Shown here piece by piece: positions 16,351 through 25,010 of a stretch of DNA of 64,000 nucleotides; the first letter of the stretch is position 1; each line of letters starts with the position of its first letter. Location of the stretch: assembly GCF_016902615.1 (NCBI RefSeq), contig NZ_JACJMB010000009.1:1-64000 (forward strand). Reading direction: 5' to 3'. The notes beneath the pieces are model-generated. The model was given only the letters and a program-made list of their open reading frames with translations, made no database searches and was not told the DNA's origin. This DNA is from Collinsella tanakaei (GTDB taxonomy: Bacteria; Actinomycetota; Coriobacteriia; Coriobacteriales; Coriobacteriaceae). The translations under genes and the position numbers were made by a program.

Positions 16351-16683
16351 ATGCTGGAGCTCAGGCATCTCGGCAAGGCGTACGGCGACCACGTCGTGCT
16401 CGATGACATCAACCTTGCGATCGACGACGGGCAGATCGTGTCCATTCTCGGCCCGTCGGGCGGTGGCAAGACGACGCTTCTGAACGTGCTGCTCGGCATC
16501 ACCGAGGCGACGAGCGGTCAGATCGTGTGGGATGGACGGGACTTTACCCACCTGCCCATGGAGAAGCGCGGGTTCAACATCGTGTTTCAGGACTACGCGC
16601 TGTTCCCGAACCTGAACGCGCGCGACAACATCTACGCGCTGTTCGGGGGCGCCGCATCCGCCGTCGCGCCGACGATGGCGTAG
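16351..16683 (+). pseudogene. Truncated phosphonate-type ABC ATPase remnant
   Basis: The N-terminal 97 or so residues are a normal ABC ATPase: Walker A GPSGGGKTT, then the Q-loop stretch GFNIVFQDYALFPNLNARDNIYALFG. The protein then ends after a short AASAVAPTMA tail, 110 residues against about 340 expected. The signature, Walker B and H-loop are all missing, so it cannot hydrolyse ATP. The stop lies 13 bp before the permease start, with an AGAAGGGGG SD, so the original gene end seems preserved and the middle removed. Its start has AGGGGAGG upstream. The partner permease also carries a deletion. The family assignment to aminoethylphosphonate uptake rests on the neighbouring PhnX piece. Confidence 0.75.
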
Positions 16684-16696
16684 AAGGGGGCATCAG

Positions 16697-18547
16697 ATGT
16701 CTTCCGCTTCCGGCGCCGCGGCTGCTATGCCGCGCCAGGTCCTGCAGGAAAAGGAGCTGCGCGTCCTGTTCCTCCTGATCGTGCTGCTGTTCGTCGTCTT
16801 TCTGGCAGCGCCTCTCGCCCTCGTGCTCGTGCGCTCCCTCACCACGGGCGCGGGCGCGCTGACGCTCGCCAACTACCTCGAGGTGTTCAGCCGTCCCGAC
16901 TTCGTCCAGAGCATCGCGAACAGCTTCGCGGTCTCGGCGGCCTCGGCGTTCGTGGCCGTCCTGCTCGCGTTCCTTTTGTCCTATACCGTCAACTGCACGA
17001 ACGTGCCGGCACCGCTCAAGCGCGCCATCGGTCTTTTCGCGCAGCTGCCGATGCTCGTGCCCACGATCACCTACGGGTTCGCGATCATCTACACCTTCGG
17101 CCGCCAGGGCCTGCTCACGCGTCTTCTGGGCTTCCAGCTGTTCGACATCTACGGCTTCGGTGGCCTGATGCTCGGCTACGTGATCTACACGCTGCCCACG
17201 GCGTTTCTGCTCGTGGACAACAGCTTCCGCTTTATCGACAAGCGCTTCATGTTCGTGAGCCGCCTGATGGGCGACAGGCCGCTCGCCACGTTACTGACAA
17301 CGGTGGTGCGCCCGCTGGCAGGCGCCTTGAGCGTGGCGTTCGTCCAGTCGTTTTTCCTGGCGTTCACCGACTATGGCATCCCGACGTCGGTCGGCGGCCA
17401 GTACAACGTCGTCGCCCTCGAGCTGTTCAACCAGATGCTCGGCGCGCTGCCCGATTTCAACGAGGGCGCCGTCATCGCCGTGGTCATGCTTATCCCGTCC
17501 ATCGCGAGCATCATCCTCATGGCCGCGCTCGAGCGCTTCGCCATCCGCTACAACAAGATCACGCCCGTCGAGCTGTCGGCCAGCCGCGTGCGCGACGGCG
17601 TTGCGGGCGGTCTTTCGGTGGCGGTGCTCGTGTCCCTGCTGTCGGTGTTCGCCGTCATTCTCATCGTGCCGTTCGTGGAGATGTGGCCTTACCGCATGAC
17701 GTTCACGCTCGATCACGTGGCCTCGGTCATCACCGACCCCGACCTTGCGGGCGTGCTTGCGAACTCGCTGGTCGTGGCTGTGCCCACGGCGCTCGTCGGC
17801 TGCGCGCTCGCTTACGCGGCGGCGCTCGTCACGGCGCGCTCCAACCTGTCCGTGGCATCCAAGCGCATCGTCGACTCCGTCTCGGGCGTCATCAGCACCG
17901 TGCCCGGCATGGTGCTCGGCATCGCCTTTCTGTTCGCGTTTTCCGGCACGCCCATCCAGGGCACGTTCGCGATCCTTATCATCTGCAACGTCGTGCATTA
18001 CTTCGCCACGCCCTACCAGATGATGAAGGACTCCCTCACCAAGATGAACGCCAGCTGGGAGACCACGGCCAAGCTTATGGGCGACTCGTGGATCAAGACG
18101 ATCGTGCGCGTCGTGACGCCGAACGCCTGGCCCACCATCCTGCAGGTTTTCGAGATGATGGCGATCGTTAAGCCCGAGGCCGCCCGCGCCGGGTACAAAC
18201 CGGACTTCTCCATCACGCCGGACAGCACGGGCGGGCACGGGCGTCCCTTCCCCTACATGGTGTTCCGCAACCTCGAGGCGCTCGGCGTGAGCTGCGTGCG
18301 CAAGGCCGCCAAGGTGGGCGATACCGTGTCCGACATCAAGGAGGGCACGGCCGCCGGCGTCATCTCCATCGGCGTGGTGGAGGGCAGCTCCGAGATGGGC
18401 CTTACGCAGGACGAGTACGAGGGGCTCGCTCCCGCCGAGCGCGATGCCGTCTGCGAGCGCGTCGCCGCGACGTTTCGCGCGGCGGGCGCCGATGCGGTCA
18501 TCCGCAATCTCTCTGAGCTGCCGACGCTGCTCGCAGAGATCGCGTAG
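16697..18547 (+). pseudogene. Chimeric ORF: two-domain ABC permease fused to C-terminal half of PhnX
   Basis: One 616-residue open frame joins two unrelated proteins. Residues 1 to about 487 are a duplicated binding-protein-dependent permease with about 12 helices, of the kind used for 2-aminoethylphosphonate, and both halves carry the inner-membrane coupling segment. It stops within the last domain at LQVFEMMAI. From about 488 on, KPEAARAGYKPDF, then GRPFPYMVFRNLEALGV, KVGDTVSDIKEGTAAG and GVVEGSSEMGL are the C-terminal half of phosphonoacetaldehyde hydrolase. The PhnX nucleophile domain and start are lost. The junction is near 18155-18175 and stays in frame. A deletion between the genes explains it. 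Neither activity is likely to survive intact, though the permease half could still insert. Confidence 0.8.
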
Positions 18548-18570
18548 GCGCCCGTGCCCGACTCCATGTG

Positions 18571-18620
18571 AAAACGACCCCTGCGTCCATCTTGCCCGAA
18601 GGACACAGGGGTCGTTTTTT
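18571..18620 (+). terminator. Rho-independent terminator
   Basis: AAAACGACCCCTG pairs with CAGGGGTCGTTTT, with GTCC/GGAC adding to the stem, and the run ends in TTTTTT. It follows the chimeric ORF and faces the convergent thpR gene, for which the leading A-run also gives a T-run on the minus strand. It is likely bidirectional. Confidence 0.85.
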
Positions 18621-18640
18621 GATGCGAGCGGCTTTGCGCT

Positions 18641-19177
18641 CTATGCGCGGCCGTCGAGCGCGACGGTGTAGAGCGGTTTGTAGGTGGCACCCGTCTCGTC
18701 GAGGAAGCTGCGGAACAGCGTGACCGCGCTCGCCTTCGCCGGCGTGGGGAAGGCGAGGTCGGGCAAGGCGTCGCGACCGATGCGCGCCCGGCGCGCCAAG
18801 GTGATGTGCGGGCGGAAGGCCTTGCGGTGATAGGGGATCTGCCGCGCGTCGAGTTCTTCGCGCACGCGCTCGGCAAGGTCCATGAGGGACGTCGCGCGGG
18901 CGAGTCCGAGCCAGAGGGTGGCGTCGCGCGACTTGCCGAACGTGCCCAGGCCGTCGGGGACTAAGGGCGCAGGCGGGCGGTCGGCGCAGGCGGCATCGAG
19001 GGCGTCCATGGCGCGCCGTGCCTCGCCCTCGTCGATCTCGCCGAGAAAGGCGAGCGTGACGTGGTAGGTCGCGCGCTTCATGAAGCGCCCCGGCACGGCG
19101 CCGGCAAGCTGACGGGAGCACGCCGCCAGCTCATCGACGAAATCAGGGGGCGGCTCAAGTGCGATAAACGTCCTCAT
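18641..19177 (-). CDS. thpR: RNA 2',3'-cyclic phosphodiesterase
   Basis: A 178-residue member of the 2H phosphoesterase superfamily. Both catalytic HxT motifs are present: YHVTLAFLG at about residue 38 and FRPHITLAR at about 125. The N-terminal MRTFIALEPP is typical of ThpR/LigT proteins, which open 2',3'-cyclic phosphates on RNA ends. The length is normal. It lies 33 bp downstream of a small HTH gene on the same strand and probably shares its transcript. Confidence 0.92.
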   Translation of the reverse strand: MRTFIALEPPPDFVDELAACSRQLAGAVPGRFMKRATYHVTLAFLGEIDEGEARRAMDALDAACADRPPAPLVPDGLGTFGKSRDATLWLGLARATSLMDLAERVREELDARQIPYHRKAFRPHITLARRARIGRDALPDLAFPTPAKASAVTLFRSFLDETGATYKPLYTVALDGRA

Positions 19178-19209
19178 GGCAACCGGTGGCCTCCTCGGGG
19201 CGAGGCGGC

Positions 19210-19536
19210 CTATACGCCGGCCTGCCGGTCGTGTTCGGTGCGCTGCTGGAAATCGAGCACGTCGGCGAGGCGCACGCTGCGATGGTGGTTGGGGCCGAGC
19301 CGGATGCCCTGAATCTCGCCGCGGTCGAGCATGCGCGTGACCGTGCGGCGCGAGACGCCGAGGATCTCGGCCGCCTTGCCTGTTGAGATGAGCGTATCGC
19401 CCGATGCGCCGACATCCGGGACGACGTCGAGTCCCAGGCGCGCTGCCATGGCGATGATGACTTCATATTGACGCTGCGTCAGGTCGTGTCTGCCTCCGTT
19501 GGTATCGATCAGGGCGGGTCCCATATGCTCGGGCAT
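19210..19536 (-). CDS. Excisionase-type helix-turn-helix protein
   Basis: A 108-residue protein with a MerR/excisionase-like DNA-binding domain at residues about 48-95: LISTGKAAEILGVSRRTVTRMLDRGEIQGIRLGPNHHRSV in outline, a helix-turn-helix plus wing. The N-terminal 45 residues (LTQRQYEVIIAMAARLGLDVV) form a helix that may dimerise. The ATG at 19536 follows GGAGGAGCT. The family includes phage excisionases and antitoxin-like regulators, but no integrase or toxin is nearby. It leads directly into thpR, so it may regulate that gene. Confidence 0.75.
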   Translation of the reverse strand: MPEHMGPALIDTNGGRHDLTQRQYEVIIAMAARLGLDVVPDVGASGDTLISTGKAAEILGVSRRTVTRMLDRGEIQGIRLGPNHHRSVRLADVLDFQQRTEHDRQAGV

Positions 19537-19764
19537 AGCTCCTCCTCGCTCCTAGCACACTCCCTTGCATTGTATGCCCACAATCTGTTCACAATTGCGC
19601 AACATCTGCCAGCGGGGGTGGTTGGTAATGCAAGCGTAAAACGCGTGCTCCCGACCGGCGCAAAGTCTTCTTTACGATGGGTTGCGCGCAAGGTGCGGGG
19701 CGGGAGGGAGGATGAGAGCGGCTGTTGGCGACTCCTGCGGGAGAAGGGGCGCCGCGACCGCCGA

Positions 19765-20643
19765 TCAGTCGCCGGAGATATAGGCCTCAAGGGTGCCGAG
19801 GGTCGCTTCGGCGTCGGCGCGGCCGACCTGGTAGGCGCGCTCGAGGATCTCGGGGTCGCGCACCATCATGGGCATGCGCACCGACTCGCTCGGACGGATG
19901 ATGAAGACCTTGCCGGCGCGCTCAAGGCGCGCAAGCTCGTCAAGCTGCGCGTTGTAGCGCTCGTGGCGGTTTGCCAGCAGCTCCACCAGGCGCGGATAGC
20001 GCTTGAGCCAGAGGCGCAGCACGGGCATGAGGCTGTTCGGCTCCTTGCGGTAGCCTGCAGGCTGCGTCAGGACGACGACCGTCCGGTCGAGCCCCTGCTC
20101 GAGCATCCAGGCGAAGGGTATCGAATCGGCGACGCCGCCGTCGAGCAGCTCGCGCCCCTCGAGCTTTACCGGGTGCGACACCATGGGGATGGATGCCGAG
20201 GCGCGGATCCACTCGATATCGCCCTTGTCGCCCGGACCGAGATCGTGGTAGACAGGGACGCCCTCGTTGATGTCGGTGGCGACCACGGTGAAGCGCATGG
20301 GGTTGCGCGCGAACGCCTCCTGATCGAAGACGTCGAGCCTCCAGGGCAGCTCGTCGTAGGCGAAATCGCGGCTGAACAAGTCGCCTTTGAACAGCCAGTT
20401 GCGAATGCTGCAATAGCGGGGGTCGGCGCAGTACTTCTTGTTGTAGCGCAGCGCGCGCCCGATTTGCTCCGATTTGAAGTTGCAGCCGAACGTGGCGCCC
20501 GCCGAGACGCCGACCGTCGCGGTGGCCGTGATGCCGTGCTCCATCCAGACGTCGATGACGCCTGAGGTATACATGCCGCGAAACCCGCCGCCCTCGAGCA
20601 CGACGCCTACGGTCGACTTGCTGTGAGATGCGCTTGGATCCAT
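19765..20643 (-). CDS. Patatin-like phospholipase
   Basis: A 292-residue patatin-family hydrolase. The oxyanion loop is LEGGGFRGMY near residue 17, the nucleophile elbow is GVSAG (serine about 47), and the Asp of the Ser-Asp dyad lies in LLDGGVADSIP near 170. The family deacylates lipids; bacterial members of this YjjU/RssA-like group are cytoplasmic. The ATG at 20643 follows AGGGGGCACG. It is preceded on the minus strand by the Ski2-like helicase terminator, so it has its own promoter. The substrate is not predictable. Confidence 0.88.
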   Translation of the reverse strand: MDPSASHSKSTVGVVLEGGGFRGMYTSGVIDVWMEHGITATATVGVSAGATFGCNFKSEQIGRALRYNKKYCADPRYCSIRNWLFKGDLFSRDFAYDELPWRLDVFDQEAFARNPMRFTVVATDINEGVPVYHDLGPGDKGDIEWIRASASIPMVSHPVKLEGRELLDGGVADSIPFAWMLEQGLDRTVVVLTQPAGYRKEPNSLMPVLRLWLKRYPRLVELLANRHERYNAQLDELARLERAGKVFIIRPSESVRMPMMVRDPEILERAYQVGRADAEATLGTLEAYISGD

Positions 20644-20740
20644 CGTGCCCCCTGTCTTCTCGTTGCTGCAGCACAGTATAGTCGCTTGGCCGTCGCACGC
20701 TGTGAGGGCGGCTTTCTTTGGCGCCCCTGCATTCGCGTGA

Positions 20741-20780
20741 AACGAGCCGCCCCGAGCGCGCGGGCTCGGGGCGGCTTTTC
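20741..20780. terminator. Hairpin terminator between the helicase and the patatin
   Basis: AGCCGCCCCGAGC and GCTCGGGGCGGCT form a 13-bp stem with a GCGCGG loop. Short T-tracts lie on both sides (TTTT on plus, CGTTTC on minus). It sits 20 bp past the helicase stop. Confidence 0.75.
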
Positions 20781-20799
20781 GGCGTCGGCTGTGTTCCCC

Positions 20800-23412
20800 T
20801 TAGGCGAGCAGGTCCTCGATGAAGCCCACGCGGTAGTTCTTGAAGACGGCCTCGCCCGTCTCGGCGGTCGCGTCGAGGTCGAGGTCGGCCATGATGCCGA
20901 AATCGTGGTCGCCGGCCTCGTCGGAGAAGATCTGGTGGACATGCCAGACGTGCGCGGCCTGCTCGTCGGCCTCGTCGATGGAGAAGAAGGCGGCGGAGCG
21001 CGCGTCCGCGTCGAGGATGATCTCGTCGTGCGCCTCGAAGTAGGTGTCGAGTGCACGGGCCCAGCGCGCCGCCGTCATGCCCCAGTCCGCATCGAGCTCG
21101 CCGAGCTCGTCGGTGCGCTCGTGTGCGGCGAGGGTGACGCGGTGGATGAGCGCGTTGCGCACGAGCAGCGTCATGCCGCGGCGGTCGACCACCACGGCGT
21201 CGGCGGCTTGGGGCGGCGCGGCGTCGAGCGCGGCGGGGTCGCCCGCCGCCTGCCACTCGTCCACGAGGCTCGAGTCGACGGAGCGGACGACGAAGCCGAG
21301 CCACGAGATGATGTCGCAGAGCTGGTCGTTGCGCTTCTCGAGCGGCACGGTGCGGTCGAGCGAGCGGAACGCCTCGGCGAGGTAGCGCAAAAGGATGCCC
21401 TCGGAGCGGGCAATCTTGAGCTTCTGGATGTAGCCCTTGAAGTCAGAGGCGCTCTCGAGCATGTCGCGCAGCACCGATTTCGGCGACAGCGCGTAGTCGT
21501 TCGCCCACGGCACCTTCTCGCAGTACTGCGCAAACGCGGCGTCGAGCATGTCCTCGAGCGGCTTGGGGTAGGTGATGTCGGCGAGTTTCTCCAGGCGCTC
21601 CTCGTAGTCGACGCCGTCGGCCTTCATTTCGGCGAGGGCTCGGTCGCGCTCGATGCGCTCCTGTGCGCGCAGCACCTGCTTGGGATCCTCAAGCGTCGCC
21701 TCGACCATGGAGATGAGGTCGAAGGTGTAGGTCTCGCTGTCGGGGTCGAGCAGCTCCAGCGCGGCGAGCAAAAACGGCGAGAGCGGCTGGTCGAGGGCGA
21801 AGTCGTCGGGCAGGTCGACCGTCAGGGCGTAGGACACCGCGCCGTCATCGGCCACATCGCGCACGACCACGCCCGTGTCGATGAGCGTGGCGAAGATCTC
21901 GTCGGCACGCGCGGAGAGGGCGAGCTTCTCCTCGGGCGTCTGCAGCGAGCGCTCGATGAGCTCATCCACGTGCGCGCGGGCGTCGCCGCCCTGCTCGACC
22001 ATCGACAGGACCATGGAGTGGGTGATGCGCAGCCGCGGCTTCAGGGTCTCAGGCTCCGACTCGATGAGCTTCGTGAACGTCTGCTCGTTCCATGTGACGA
22101 AGCCCTCGGGCGGTTTTTTCTTCTTGAGCTTGCGGAGCTTCTTGGGGTCGCCGCCCGCCTTGGCGACGAGCTTGGCGTTCTCGATCTCGTGTTCGGGGGC
22201 CTCGGCGATGACGTTGCCCTCGGTGTCGAAGCCGGCGCGTCCGGCGCGGCCGGCGATCTGGTGGAACTCGCGGGCGCGCAGGCGGCGCATGCGGTGCCCG
22301 TCGAACTTCGTGAGCGCGGTCAGCACGACGGTGTGGATGGGCACGTTGATGCCGACGCCCAGCGTGTCGGTGCCGCAGATGACCGGCAGCAGGCCCTGCT
22401 GGGCGAGCTTCTCTACGAGCAGGCGATAGCGCGGCAGCATGCCCGCGTGGTGCACGCCGACGCCGCAGGAGAGCAGGCGCTTCAAGATCTTGCCGAACGC
22501 CGTGGTGAAGCGCGTCCCCTTCGACGCCTCCTTGATGGCCTCGCGCTGCTCCTTCGTGGCGATGCCGAAGTTCGCCAGCGAGCTGGCGGTGCTGAGCGCG
22601 GCGTCCTGCGAGAAGTGAACGATATAGAGCGGCGCCTCGCCACGGCGCATGGCGAGTTCCACGGTCGCCTCGAGCGGCGTGTCGACGTATTCGTAGCTGA
22701 GCGGGACGGGGCGCGGTGCGTCGGTGACGCGGTCGACCGGAACGCCCGTCTGGTCCTCGAGGGCGCGCGCGATGGCCGTGACGTCACCGAGCGTGGCGCT
22801 CATGAGCATGAACTGCGCCTGCGGCAGCGTGAGCAGGGGGACCTGCCAGGCCCAACCGCGGTCCGGGTCGGCGAAGTAGTGGAACTCGTCCATGGCGACG
22901 CAGCTGACGTCGGAGTCGGCCCCCTCGCGCAGCGCCTGATTGGCGAGGATCTCCGCGGTGCAGCAGATGACCGGAGCCGCGGTGTTGATGTGCGTGTCGC
23001 CGGTGATCATGCCGACGTTGTCGCGGCCGAGCACCTCCACGAGGTCGAAGAACTTCTCGCTGACGAGCGCCTTGATGGGGGCGGTGTAGTAGGCGCGCTT
23101 GCCCTGGCACATGCCCATGAACAGCATGCCGAGCGCGACGAGCGACTTGCCCGATCCAGTCGGCGTGCCCAAGATGACGTGGTCGCCGGCGGCGAGGTCC
23201 ATGAGGGCCTCCTCCTGGTGCGGCCACAGCTCGATGCCCTGGGCTTCCGTCCAGCTCAAGAAGCGCTCGAACGCCTCGTCGGGGGTGAGCCACGGCTCTG
23301 GTGCGCTGCCGTCCTCCGGCTCCCACCAGCTGGGGGAGAGCTTGCCGAGCGCTCCTGCCGTGAGCTCCCCGGTGCCGCCCGAGAACGAGCTCGCGGATGC
23401 CGTCGTGTTCAT
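20800..23412 (-). CDS. Ski2/Mtr4-like DEAD/DEAH-box RNA helicase with DUF3516
   Basis: An 870-residue superfamily II helicase. Domain 1 has the Walker A GTPTGSGKS, motif Ia TAPIKALVSEKF, motif II DEFHYF and motif III MSATLGD. Domain 2 has VHHAGMLPRYR, TDTLGVGINVPIHTVV and motif VI QIAGRAGRAGFD. The C-terminal 400 residues match the DUF3516 extension of actinobacterial Ski2-like helicases. It probably unwinds RNA for turnover or ribosome processing in the cytoplasm. I prefer the ATG at 23412: a CATAAT -10-like box about 55 bp upstream would put the transcript start after the alternative ATG at 23463. Monocistronic. Confidence 0.9.
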   Translation of the reverse strand: MNTTASASSFSGGTGELTAGALGKLSPSWWEPEDGSAPEPWLTPDEAFERFLSWTEAQGIELWPHQEEALMDLAAGDHVILGTPTGSGKSLVALGMLFMGMCQGKRAYYTAPIKALVSEKFFDLVEVLGRDNVGMITGDTHINTAAPVICCTAEILANQALREGADSDVSCVAMDEFHYFADPDRGWAWQVPLLTLPQAQFMLMSATLGDVTAIARALEDQTGVPVDRVTDAPRPVPLSYEYVDTPLEATVELAMRRGEAPLYIVHFSQDAALSTASSLANFGIATKEQREAIKEASKGTRFTTAFGKILKRLLSCGVGVHHAGMLPRYRLLVEKLAQQGLLPVICGTDTLGVGINVPIHTVVLTALTKFDGHRMRRLRAREFHQIAGRAGRAGFDTEGNVIAEAPEHEIENAKLVAKAGGDPKKLRKLKKKKPPEGFVTWNEQTFTKLIESEPETLKPRLRITHSMVLSMVEQGGDARAHVDELIERSLQTPEEKLALSARADEIFATLIDTGVVVRDVADDGAVSYALTVDLPDDFALDQPLSPFLLAALELLDPDSETYTFDLISMVEATLEDPKQVLRAQERIERDRALAEMKADGVDYEERLEKLADITYPKPLEDMLDAAFAQYCEKVPWANDYALSPKSVLRDMLESASDFKGYIQKLKIARSEGILLRYLAEAFRSLDRTVPLEKRNDQLCDIISWLGFVVRSVDSSLVDEWQAAGDPAALDAAPPQAADAVVVDRRGMTLLVRNALIHRVTLAAHERTDELGELDADWGMTAARWARALDTYFEAHDEIILDADARSAAFFSIDEADEQAAHVWHVHQIFSDEAGDHDFGIMADLDLDATAETGEAVFKNYRVGFIEDLLA

Positions 23413-23681
23413 GGTGCCTGCCACAGGTTCATCCTTTACAACAAACAATCGATCGGCACTCATTATGTCGCATCGGGGGTGTGCGTGCCGGGCTGGTGCG
23501 CGCATCCCCACAGGATGGCCCCTGTCCGCCACTCGTTGCCCTTGGCGGCAACCTGAGGGCAGGGCAGGGGCGGCCGGAGCATGCTATGCATTTCGGTGCC
23601 AGCTTTATGCGCTGTCGGCGCGCGGTCGAGATGCGTTCCGTCTTCATGCGGCCGCCGCCGGGTCGTGCTGCCGAGCGCGCT

Positions 23682-23863
23682 GGACAAAAACGCGTTGAGT
23701 GGGACGGTTGGTGGTGCGCCGATCTGCTCCGACGTGTGTCTGTGTATCGTTTGCTATGCGAATCGTCGGCAAACGATGCTGCGGACGCATAAAATTGCCC
23801 CTGGAAGCGCCGTATATAATCCCACAGAACGAGTGAGGAGTCCCACTCAAGGCGTTTTTGTCC
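23682..23863 (+). mobile_element. TIR element copy 1 (182 bp)
   Basis: The left end reads GGACAAAAACGCG-TTGAGTGGGAC and the right end is its complement with one mismatch (24 bp). There is no ORF of any kind inside. The interior holds a second inverted pair near TATCGTTTGC and GCAAACGATG. Two relatives lie at 35150 and 43261. The right end is 10 bp from the stop of the DUF559-like gene. It could be a MITE or a structured RNA or terminator module; no target duplication is evident. Confidence 0.78.
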
Positions 23864-23873
23864 AGCGGGATGC

Positions 23874-24938
23874 TCAGCAGGCGCTCTCGGGATCGACGTC
23901 GCCTGATTCTTCGGCCTGCTCGGCTGCGGTTCCGGGCTCCTCACCGCGGAAATCCTCGAGAAGCGCGGCCTGGAGCGTTGCCTGGCGCAGCAAGCGCTTT
24001 TTCGCGCGCGGGCGATAGCGTGCCCCCGAGCGCGCCGCGATGGTCTTGGCGATGCGTTCGAGTTTGTTCAGATCGGTGAGCTGGGATATCGAGACGGGAA
24101 GAACGAGGATGTCCATGGAGGCCAACGCCGAGGCGCGCTCGTCGTCAAGTTGGCGCTGGTGCTCATTGTTGTGGTAGCGGCTGTTGCACTCGACATCGAC
24201 CCGGGCGTCCTCGAAGTACAGGTCGCACTCGATGGCCTGCCTTCCGAAGGCTTCGGCAACCTCGGAATCGAGCTCAACCTTGTAGTTCAGGCTCGGCATC
24301 TTGAGACCAAACCCACCGTGTGCTCCCGGTGTGGTCAGCAGCAGCGTGGTGGCGGTCTCGAGGGGAGAGCGCGAGCGCTCGGCAAGGTGGGGGAGAAGGT
24401 CGCGCACGATCCCGGAGCCCTTGGTTTTTGGCAGCCGGCGTAGATATTGTTTGAGCGACGGGATGGTCAGGGCCTGTGCGGCCCGGCTGGCCTCGCCGTC
24501 CTGCTCGGCGGGCAGCGTGTAGAGCCCCATGAACTCGTAGGCGATCTTCAGGATGTCTGCGCGCTCGGCGGTGGCGGCAAGCTGGACGAGCGTGAGCGCG
24601 GGGCTGCAGACGTAACAGTCCGTGGCGACTTCGAGCAGTGAACCTTCAGGCAGATCGATCGAGCACTGATGCGTTCTGATACCCGGGCGCTTCGCATGGA
24701 CGGAACGGTTGGCGACAAGAAGGTGCATGGGCCCTGGCGCGTCGCCCTCGCGTTTGGGGATGATGCCAAGCCCCTCGAGCCAAGGGACATCGATGCGGTC
24801 GCGATGACCGTTGGCAGCGCGAAGGACATCCCGCTGCCGCTCGGAAAAAAGAGCTGGCCAGGGGATGCAGCCGCGCCAGGTGCGTGAGGAGCGCAGGGCG
24901 TGCAGGGCGGTGGTGTGGCAGAAGATCGTCGGTTCCAT
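23874..24938 (-). CDS. DUF559/AbiEi-like protein with nuclease-type C-terminus
   Basis: A 354-residue protein of a family common in Actinobacteria. The N-terminal half has the AbiEi/DUF559-protein pattern (MHLLVANRSVHAKRPGIRTHQ, then YVCSPALTLVQLAA). The C-terminal part (about 225-300) reads IECDLYFEDARVDVECNSRYHN and ASMDILVLPVSISQL, the shape of a DUF559/Vsr-like PD-(D/E)xK nuclease core, although the usual lysine is not clear. It may be an orphan anti-phage or DNA-repair nuclease; no toxin partner lies beside it. The start at 24938 has no good SD but lies 10 nt from an AT-rich promoter-like stretch (TAATACTAT), so it might be leaderless. Confidence 0.6.
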   Translation of the reverse strand: MEPTIFCHTTALHALRSSRTWRGCIPWPALFSERQRDVLRAANGHRDRIDVPWLEGLGIIPKREGDAPGPMHLLVANRSVHAKRPGIRTHQCSIDLPEGSLLEVATDCYVCSPALTLVQLAATAERADILKIAYEFMGLYTLPAEQDGEASRAAQALTIPSLKQYLRRLPKTKGSGIVRDLLPHLAERSRSPLETATTLLLTTPGAHGGFGLKMPSLNYKVELDSEVAEAFGRQAIECDLYFEDARVDVECNSRYHNNEHQRQLDDERASALASMDILVLPVSISQLTDLNKLERIAKTIAARSGARYRPRAKKRLLRQATLQAALLEDFRGEEPGTAAEQAEESGDVDPESAC

Positions 24939-25010
24939 GGTGATAGTATTACATATCAACATGAGTATGATACAAACTAAAATATATAAAACTAAACCGA
25001 CAAAATCAGC

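Noticed and set aside
19210-19536. Excisionase as evidence of a prophage or integrated element
   Set aside because: No integrase, attachment-site repeats or phage structural genes lie near it; excisionase-type HTH proteins are common as ordinary regulators.
20623-23556. A 977-codon open frame antisense to the Ski2-like helicase
   Set aside because: Composition is typical of an antisense shadow (Arg/Glu/Val/Leu/Gly-rich) and the opposite strand encodes a complete helicase with all motifs.
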